Made by a program: the position numbers and the translations under genes
Part shown: in pieces, positions 24,635 to 30,055 of the stretch
Position numbering within the stretch: the first letter of the stretch is position 1
Layout: every line of letters begins with the position of its first letter
Notes under the pieces: model-generated
Databases searched by the model: none
The model's input: only the letters and a program-made list of their open reading frames with translations
What the model was told of the DNA's origin: nothing
Assembly: GCA_024275195.1 (NCBI GenBank)
Contig: JAJRZP010000151.1
Span: 1-32,278, forward strand
Length of the DNA stretch: 32,278 bases
Reading direction: 5' to 3'
DNA from: Chloroflexota bacterium
Lineage (GTDB): Bacteria; Chloroflexota; Dehalococcoidia; Lucifugimonadales; Lucifugimonadaceae

Positions 24635-25522
24635 CTACCCTACCGGCATCGTTCGTTTCGAGTGGGCTCGTCCCACTTCGGCGGTGTCGGTTCGATGACC
24701 AGCGAAGATTCTTACACCTTCATCAATCTTCTCAGCCACATTTTCGGGGGTTGCCCCCTCAAGGAACGCAAGTCCGTTTGCATCGCAGGCATTCTTGACG
24801 CGCTCACGTGCCTCAAGCAGCCGAGGATCCATTGGCTTACTCGGATCACGCTTGATACCAAATGACATGTGGAGATCACCGGGGCCCCATTCGGCAAACC
24901 CGAGTCCGGGAACTGCAAGCGATTGTTCGCAGTTGGTTAGCGCTCGAATGGTTTCGATTTTTACGCCAAGCAGCAGTTCGCCATCAGGATTCAGAGGCCA
25001 TGGGTCGGCTTTATCAACGTAAGTATCGGCATCGACTCCCCAGACTGGAGCAGAAGTGGGTTGCGAGCCGGTACCTCTCGTCCCGCGTTCGAGACCGTAG
25101 CCAACCCCTTGCATGTTGATCGGATATCGGCACGACTCGACAAACGCTCGAACCGCGTCAGGCGTCTCTGCCTGGCAGAGGAGAATTCCATGAACCCCCC
25201 GTGCAAGGATCATTCGGAACTGCCATGCGTTAAAGCGGATGATCTCTTCGGAGGTGCCTTCGACGGGTGTCTCGACAATGATCGGTGGTGTGCGGTGCCC
25301 ACTCGCCGTAGGTCCACCATCGATCAGGCCGTTCATGTAGTTGTCGAGCCCGGTCATGTCGAACGCACCGTGTTCCATTCCCACGTTGATGTAGTCGGCC
25401 CACGTGTGGGCGTCCTTGAGCCCCTGTTCGTAAGTTAGAACGTGACCGGTGTGACCGCCATCGTAGTAGATCGGTTGATCCTGCTCGAGAAGTTCGATTG
25501 CCCGATTAATTCGCTTTGCCAT
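24635..25522 (-). CDS. HpcH/HpaI-family aldolase/citrate-lyase-like protein
   Basis: This class II pyruvate aldolase-type protein of 295 residues has a TIM-barrel fold that cleaves or forms 4-hydroxy-2-oxoacids with a divalent metal. Visible features are DYINVGMEHGAFDM, the ARGVHGILLCQAETPDAV segment, LLGVKIETIRAL (metal-ligand Glu) and VPGLGFAEWGPGDLHMSFG, which supplies the second acidic ligand. The usual family text is LLGVQIET and P-G-D-L. An insertion around 150-190 (GLERGTRGTGSQP, WGVDADTYVDKADPW) is longer than in HpaI. Neighbours do not define the pathway. Starts at ATG 25522, stops with TAG. The 158 bases to the LuxR gene contain a weak inverted repeat but no gene. Confidence 0.87.
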   Translation of the reverse strand: MAKRINRAIELLEQDQPIYYDGGHTGHVLTYEQGLKDAHTWADYINVGMEHGAFDMTGLDNYMNGLIDGGPTASGHRTPPIIVETPVEGTSEEIIRFNAWQFRMILARGVHGILLCQAETPDAVRAFVESCRYPINMQGVGYGLERGTRGTGSQPTSAPVWGVDADTYVDKADPWPLNPDGELLLGVKIETIRALTNCEQSLAVPGLGFAEWGPGDLHMSFGIKRDPSKPMDPRLLEARERVKNACDANGLAFLEGATPENVAEKIDEGVRIFAGHRTDTAEVGRAHSKRTMPVG

Positions 25523-25966
25523 GCTTGCCTGTTCGCCGGTGTGTTGAGGAGGTATTGAAAGATGGGCGAATCGTACCTCGTTTTCCTTCCTGACGTTACT
25601 CGTACGGAGCGAAATCCTCGTTTGAATTAGATTAATGCGTCAAAGTTGTACAACCGACGACCTACAGGCATTAGCGTTCAACAGTTCTCATGCAAGAATC
25701 ACGGCGTTGAGTTGGCTGAGCAAGACTATTGCGTAGAGTGTGTGCAGAGGGGTAGCTACTTCAACCGTCTCATCATCATCGATATGTGTCGTCTGCGGAC
25801 GAAGTATCGGTCGCCGAAAACCCTCGGGGTTCAGTCACGAGAACGAATGGGTGTCGGCATCGTGTGACGGTCGGTTTGTCATCGTCCATAATTCTTCAGA
25901 GTTCGATTTGCGGGTCTGCAAACTGACCCGGTACGAATGGCCCAATCGATAGGGAGAGGGAGTTCG
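25523..25966. other. 444-base intergenic stretch between the aldolase and PII genes
   Basis: No confident gene lies here. A perfect AGGAGG (25547-25552) precedes a 22-codon plus-strand frame at 25562-25630 that could be a leader peptide. Farther on, two overlapping plus frames have cysteine pairs: CKNHGVELAEQDYCVEC at about 25690-25742 and CVVCGRSIG in a different frame at about 25784-25810. They could be remnants of a small zinc-ribbon gene or chance. GTTGTACAAC near 25648 is a short palindrome. Confidence 0.4.
25740..25952 (+). CDS. Possible small Cys-containing protein (doubtful)
   Basis: This is a frame of 70 residues from a GTG at 25740, containing CVVCGRSIGRRKPSGFSHEN and a further Cys in SASCDGRF, which could make a small zinc site. 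It ends 14 bases before the PII start. It has no clear ribosome site or recognised family, and part of the cysteine pattern lies in another frame upstream. It may be non-coding or the remains of a larger gene. Confidence 0.22.
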   Translation: MCRGVATSTVSSSSICVVCGRSIGRRKPSGFSHENEWVSASCDGRFVIVHNSSEFDLRVCKLTRYEWPNR

Positions 25967-26308
25967 ATGAAAGAAATTACAGCGATTATTCAACCGGTAC
26001 GGCTGGGACCGGTGCGTGAGGCGCTATCTCTGGTCGGAGTTACCGGCATGACGATCTCGGATGTTCGAGGGTTTGGCTCGCAGGGTGGCTCGGTCGACAC
26101 TTACCGTGGTATCGAGTATCGAGTCGACTATGTACCGAAGATCAAGCTCGATATTGTCGTCGGTGATTCATTCGCCGAGCGAACGATTGACGCGATCATC
26201 GAGGCAACTCGTACCGACACCGTTGGGGACGGCAAGATCTGGGTCAAGAATGTTGACACAGTGATCCGAGTCAGAACTGGTGAGAGAGACGAGATAGCCC
26301 TGAACTGA
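25967..26308 (+). CDS. PII-family nitrogen regulatory protein
   Basis: This signal-transduction protein of 113 residues senses 2-oxoglutarate and ATP/ADP and binds targets through its T-loop. The T-loop holds YRGIEY with Tyr51 exactly at the modification position of GlnB. Lys58 (VPKIKLDIV), GDGK90 and R101-V-R103 (IRVRTGERDEIAL) are conserved. Three effector-site positions differ from E. coli GlnB: residue 9 is Gln instead of Lys, 38 is Ser instead of Arg, and 40 is Gly instead of Lys, while Gln39 is kept. GGGAGAGGG upstream fixes ATG 25967 over an in-frame opening at 25937. No amtB, glnA or glnD lies nearby, so the partner is unknown. Stops with TGA. Confidence 0.9.
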   Translation: MKEITAIIQPVRLGPVREALSLVGVTGMTISDVRGFGSQGGSVDTYRGIEYRVDYVPKIKLDIVVGDSFAERTIDAIIEATRTDTVGDGKIWVKNVDTVIRVRTGERDEIALN

Positions 26309-26397
26309 TGCCATGTGTTGCCTGAACTGGGACTGGGCGAAAATTGACTCAGTTGTAGCGAGAAAAAAAAGAGAACGAGCTACCGACCCTGTATGAA

Positions 26398-28200
26398 TTA
26401 CGCGGGCGGCGGTTCGATCTGTTTTCGCGCCTGTTCATAGCTGGCTCGACGATCGCCGAGGTAAGCCGGTATCGGGACATCCCACCAACCTACTACCGTG
26501 CTGCCGGAATTCGGGAAGTCGCGAGCCACTTTGACCTCGACGAGCGATGGGCCATCGTGAGCCAGCGCGCGAGCTACGGCAGCTTGAATATCTCCGGGTT
26601 GTGTAACCAACTCTGACATGAGCCCGAATCCTCGAGCGATTGCTACGAAGTCGGGGGATTTGTCGGAGTCCCAATCGATCGCGATAGCACGGTCTTCGCC
26701 GAATTCGGCCATCTGCAAATCGCGAATCGAGTACCAGCCATAGTTGTTGAGTAGCACGACGACGACATTGATTCCGTACTCCATTGCAGTTGCCATTTCC
26801 TGCATCGTCATCATGAAATCGCCGTCACCGATCACAGCTAAGACCTGTTTGTCGGGAGCAGCCAGCTTTGCCCCAAGCGCAGCCGGGTACGCCCATCCCA
26901 TAGTCGAGAAACCGCCAGAAGTCAGGTTAGTTCGCGGCTCATAGAACGGAAACTCCAACAGGCAAGACTGGGCATGGCCTGATGATGTGACGATGATCGC
27001 GTCACGTTCGAGAACTGCCCGCAGTTCTTTGTAGAACCGAGGGACTGTCGATGGAACGGCTTCAGATTCCCGGAGTTCGGCTGTCTCTTCGAGCCATGCG
27101 TCCAGCAGTCGTTTAATTTCGGCTAGGTATTCGCTCGATTCGTAATCGGCAGAGTGTCCCAGATCAGAAAGTGTTGAATTGATCGCTGCAAGTACCAGCG
27201 AAGCATCTCCATTGATGGCCAGTTCGACCGAGTAGTTTTTGCCGAGTTCACGCGGGTCGATATCGATCTGGATAATCTTTGTGGATTCAGTGGCGATTGT
27301 CGTGCCTGCCCGGTACGACGAAGCGACCTGATCCGTGAACCGCGTACCAATCGCCAGAATTACGTCGGCAGAATTAGTCAGGGCATTTCCGATTGACGTA
27401 CCTTTTGTGCCAGGATGCCAACCGTAAAGCGGATGATCTTCTGGGAAGCACCCCTTGCCCTGAAGGGTCGTAACAACTGCCGCACCTGTTCGTTCGGCAA
27501 GTTCGAGGAGAGGCTGCTCGGCATTTGCCAGAGTTACGCCACCCCCGGCGATAATCACAGGTCGGTTGGCTGCTGCCAGTAGTTTCGCTGCTTCCTCGAT
27601 ACTCACCGATTCGCTCGGTGAGAGAGTTTCGGCTTCATCCCCGCTGGTCGAGGCAGCCTCGGGAACCTCTGCTGCTTCCGCCTGCACATCCATCGGGAGG
27701 CTTATGAATGTCGGGCCGGGTCGTCCGCTTGTCATTTCATGGAATGCGCTTGCGAGGTCGTCGAACAATTCCCTCTGTGAACGCGGTCGGTAGCTGGCTT
27801 TCACCAGTGGTTCGAATACGGTTGGGAGGTCGGCAGGCCGTTTACGTTCCAGTTCCTGTAATACCCCTCGCCCCTCCATATATGTGTGGGTTTCGCCCGA
27901 GATAACGAGTGCAGCAGTTGAATCGACGTAGCTGGCCCCGAGTCCGATCGCGGTGTTGAGCGCACCGGGGCCGATCGAAGTGAAGACAACCAGAGGCTTT
28001 CCGGTGACACGGTAATAGCCGTCGGCGAGATGCACGGCACTCTGTTCATGGCGTACTTGAACTATTTTTATTCGATCCTGCGTATCGTGAAAGGCATCGA
28101 GCATCGCAATGATCCCGTGTCCCGGGATACCAACTAGATAAGGCACTTCTTCGGCAAGAAGCTTGTCCTTTACGATCTCACCACCGGTTCGTTTAACCAA
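26398..28200 (-). CDS. ThDP-dependent enzyme of the acetolactate synthase family
   Basis: This 600-residue protein has the three-domain architecture of the family. The N-terminal pyrimidine-binding domain has the catalytic Glu in VRHEQSAVHLADGYYRVTG. The central domain is Rossmann-like (about 200-340; RPVIIAGGGVTLANAEQPL, DVILAIGTRFTDQV, IIQIDIDPRELG). The C-terminal diphosphate-binding domain has the GDGDFMMTMQEM...NNYGW metal/ThDP motif. These enzymes decarboxylate 2-oxoacids and condense the product, or act as carboligases or decarboxylases. There is no ilvN-like regulatory subunit beside it, so it is probably a catabolic member (glyoxylate carboligase or sulfoacetaldehyde acetyltransferase types are possible) rather than biosynthetic. 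The start is TTG 28200 with GAGGA nine bases before it. Stops with TAA. Confidence 0.9.
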   Translation of the reverse strand: MVKRTGGEIVKDKLLAEEVPYLVGIPGHGIIAMLDAFHDTQDRIKIVQVRHEQSAVHLADGYYRVTGKPLVVFTSIGPGALNTAIGLGASYVDSTAALVISGETHTYMEGRGVLQELERKRPADLPTVFEPLVKASYRPRSQRELFDDLASAFHEMTSGRPGPTFISLPMDVQAEAAEVPEAASTSGDEAETLSPSESVSIEEAAKLLAAANRPVIIAGGGVTLANAEQPLLELAERTGAAVVTTLQGKGCFPEDHPLYGWHPGTKGTSIGNALTNSADVILAIGTRFTDQVASSYRAGTTIATESTKIIQIDIDPRELGKNYSVELAINGDASLVLAAINSTLSDLGHSADYESSEYLAEIKRLLDAWLEETAELRESEAVPSTVPRFYKELRAVLERDAIIVTSSGHAQSCLLEFPFYEPRTNLTSGGFSTMGWAYPAALGAKLAAPDKQVLAVIGDGDFMMTMQEMATAMEYGINVVVVLLNNYGWYSIRDLQMAEFGEDRAIAIDWDSDKSPDFVAIARGFGLMSELVTQPGDIQAAVARALAHDGPSLVEVKVARDFPNSGSTVVGWWDVPIPAYLGDRRASYEQARKQIEPPPA

Positions 28201-28336
28201 CTGAAGTAATCCTCATTCGATTTATATAGTTTGTCGTTGCCTGCACACGGCTCCAACATTCACCCTGAAAGGGCTTTGCTCGATAGACCTTGTCGTATAC
28301 GATCCGCAATCGTACTGGCAATATTGGCTGATAGTT

Positions 28337-28753
28337 TTGGCAACACGATCCAATAAAAGATTTCAGCGAAGGATTTTGTCGTTCGCGTCGAGACTTGTCC
28401 CACTGGCAATGGTGATCGGGCTGTTGACTCCCATTTTAGGTCCAGTGATCTACCATCACTACTTCGATGTATCCCCTGCGCACGCCCATCTTTTCGTTGG
28501 AGATGAGACGAATCTCCATGTGCATCCGGTGACCTTCGACGATCATCCGCCCGGTGAAGAGTCAGGCGACGGTATTTCGATTGCGAGCACCTCGGCTTCT
28601 TCGGCTCAAAACCCTTTGACGCTTGACGGAGCCTCGCTTGAGTTGTCGATTCCAGATTTCGTCCAAGACATCATTGCATTGCATATCGGAGAATCTGAGA
28701 TTCTCAATGAAACTGCGATCTCACCTCTCGACAGACCTCCTCGCCGCGCCTGA
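28337..28753 (+). CDS. Histidine-rich single-pass membrane protein
   Basis: This 138-residue protein opens with TTG 28337 and a basic segment (TRSNKRFQRR), then one hydrophobic helix at about residues 18-38 (LVPLAMVIGLLTPILGPVIY). Directly after it comes a His-rich stretch, YHHYFDVSPAHAHLF, then NLHVHPVTFDDHPP, which could bind copper or another metal on the outer face. The remainder is acidic and Ser-rich with a helix near IPDFVQDIIALHIGE. No named family is recognised. It leads the plus-strand group of copper-related genes and is divergent from the ThDP enzyme across 136 bases. No clear ribosome site, so the start is uncertain. Stops with TGA. Confidence 0.6.
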   Translation: MATRSNKRFQRRILSFASRLVPLAMVIGLLTPILGPVIYHHYFDVSPAHAHLFVGDETNLHVHPVTFDDHPPGEESGDGISIASTSASSAQNPLTLDGASLELSIPDFVQDIIALHIGESEILNETAISPLDRPPRRA

Positions 28754-28771
28754 ATTTTCAACTTATTCAGG
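28749..28771 (+). terminator. Inverted repeat at the end of the His-rich gene, possible weak terminator
   Basis: CCTGAAT and ATTCAGG form a 7-bp stem with a 9-base loop, overlapping the TGA stop and followed by a short T-rich run (TTTATAAG). It may act as a weak terminator or transcript-stabilising hairpin between the His-rich gene and the next gene. Confidence 0.35.
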
Positions 28772-28820
28772 TTTATAAGAGGCGGCCGTTTCATGATCGC
28801 TTCGAAGTCGGGAGCTAGAA

Positions 28821-29861
28821 ATGCATTTAGTAAATTGGCGCAGGCGCGCCGTACTTTTACTTACTGTTTTGTTTGCTATGTTCAGTACGGCTACAGCCCT
28901 CGCCCATGAAGGACGAGATGTGGGTGACTACAATCTGGTTGTGTCGTTTATCAGCGAACCGGCCGTCGAGGGGATGCTCAACGGCGTCCTGCTCAGTGTT
29001 TCCTCGCTAAAAGATGAAGGCCACAGCGATACCGCGACAGACCATGCTGACGAAACGAGCCATGAGATCGATCTGGTCTCCCATGGCGGTGTCTTTGTTG
29101 GTGAACTCGATGCAGGTGGTCAGTACGAGTTCACTTTCAGTGGTGATTTCGAGGGGATGACCGTCCCATTTCATGCGCATCCTGTCGAGACCGAGGGATC
29201 GATAATGATCGGCACCGATAATCCGGTGTCAGATGAAGTGGTCGTTGAGATCCGCGAGAGTGGATTTGGTCCTGCCATGGTAATGATTCAGGCAGGCACC
29301 ACCGTTAGATTCGAAAACCGAATGACCGACCCCACCGTGGTCATGAGCGGTCTGCTCGGAGAGACCGTTGCGTCCTCTGGCGGTTCAATAGCGACTGACG
29401 GGGTTTCTGGTATCAGAACATTGGAGGTCGAGGTTACACACATAGCGTCTGAAGTGTCGCAGACCATGGATTTCGAGGAGGATTTCATAAATCCAGGTCA
29501 GTACAAAGCTGAGTTCATTCCGACCTCACCGGGACCATACCGTTTTCGTATTTTCGGAGAGATCGAAGGTCAGGGTATCGATGAGACATTCGAATCGAGT
29601 AACACGACATTCGATGAAGTGATATCCGCATCCAATCTTCAATTTCCAGTACAGCTTGCGGCTCCGCGTGAAACAGAAAATGCCGCCCGCGGCGCGTTCG
29701 ACGCAGCAAGCGTTGCTGAGGCTAAGGCAACTGACGCCTCTAGCTCAGCATCGACAGCTACTTTGTTGGGTGTAGTTGCCCTGTTACTTGGCCTGTCGGG
29801 CTTGATTCTCGGTGGATTGGCATTCCAACGTTCTGGTAGCAAAGAGTGGACGAAAAAGTAG
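28821..29861 (+). CDS. Exported, membrane-anchored cupredoxin-like protein of the copper cluster
   Basis: This 346-residue protein has a signal peptide (basic MHLVNWRRRA, hydrophobic core, ALA cleavage site after residue 28) that leaves His29 as the first mature residue. The beta-rich extracytoplasmic part opens with HEGRDVGDYNLVVSFISEP and has a His/Asp-rich stretch (GHSDTATDHADETSHE). A plastocyanin-like segment (VMIQAGTTVRFENRM) and a second beta unit (GQYKAEFIPTSPGPYRFRIFG) follow. A low-complexity Ala/Ser segment (about 281-311) precedes a C-terminal membrane helix (LLGVVALLLGLSGLILGGLAF) and a basic tail. I do not know a precise family. GGGAG upstream of ATG 28821 gives the start. Stops with TAG, immediately before the next gene. 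Confidence 0.75.
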   Translation: MHLVNWRRRAVLLLTVLFAMFSTATALAHEGRDVGDYNLVVSFISEPAVEGMLNGVLLSVSSLKDEGHSDTATDHADETSHEIDLVSHGGVFVGELDAGGQYEFTFSGDFEGMTVPFHAHPVETEGSIMIGTDNPVSDEVVVEIRESGFGPAMVMIQAGTTVRFENRMTDPTVVMSGLLGETVASSGGSIATDGVSGIRTLEVEVTHIASEVSQTMDFEEDFINPGQYKAEFIPTSPGPYRFRIFGEIEGQGIDETFESSNTTFDEVISASNLQFPVQLAAPRETENAARGAFDAASVAEAKATDASSSASTATLLGVVALLLGLSGLILGGLAFQRSGSKEWTKK

Positions 29862-29869
29862 GAGATCAG

Positions 29870-30055
29870 ATGACACCGATACCGTTTGAACCGAATTACA
29901 TCCCCCTGCTTCATGGAGCAGGGGGTGGGTATGACGAGTTGATCATATTTGGCGGAATCGGTGCACTTTTACTTGTGCTGGGATTCTTGTCGTGGAAGGC
30001 AAGCAAAGACAAAGAGCACCGACGTAAAACGCGGAAGGCGCGACGAAAAAGATGA
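29870..30055 (+). CDS. Small single-pass membrane protein
   Basis: This 61-residue protein has a polar N-terminus (MTPIPFEPNYIPLLHGAGGG), one membrane helix at about residues 24-41 (LIIFGGIGALLLVLGFLSW) and a very basic C-terminal tail (KEHRRKTRKARRKR) that should stay in the cytoplasm. TAGGAG overlapping the preceding gene's stop supplies a ribosome site for ATG 29870, favoured over an opening at 29846. Its TGA overlaps the ATG of the CopC-CopD fusion (ATGA, 30052-30055), indicating coupled translation. Function unknown; association with the copper cluster is positional. Confidence 0.7.
   Translation: MTPIPFEPNYIPLLHGAGGGYDELIIFGGIGALLLVLGFLSWKASKDKEHRRKTRKARRKR
29902..29925 (+). repeat. 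Perfect 9-bp inverted repeat inside the small membrane protein gene
   Basis: CCCCCTGCT (29902-29910) and AGCAGGGGG (29917-29925) flank a 6-base loop, TCATGG. The stem is GC-rich and strong, begins 30 bases after the end of the start codon, and is not followed by a T-run. It could slow ribosomes or protect the transcript; it may also be a by-product of the LLHGAGGG coding sequence. Confidence 0.5.

Noticed and set aside
26309-26397. Bidirectional terminator between PII and the ThDP enzyme (A8/T8 run with GTAGC/GCTAC).
   Set aside because: The T-run lies inside the loop rather than after the stem, and the stem is only 5 bp; not a standard terminator.
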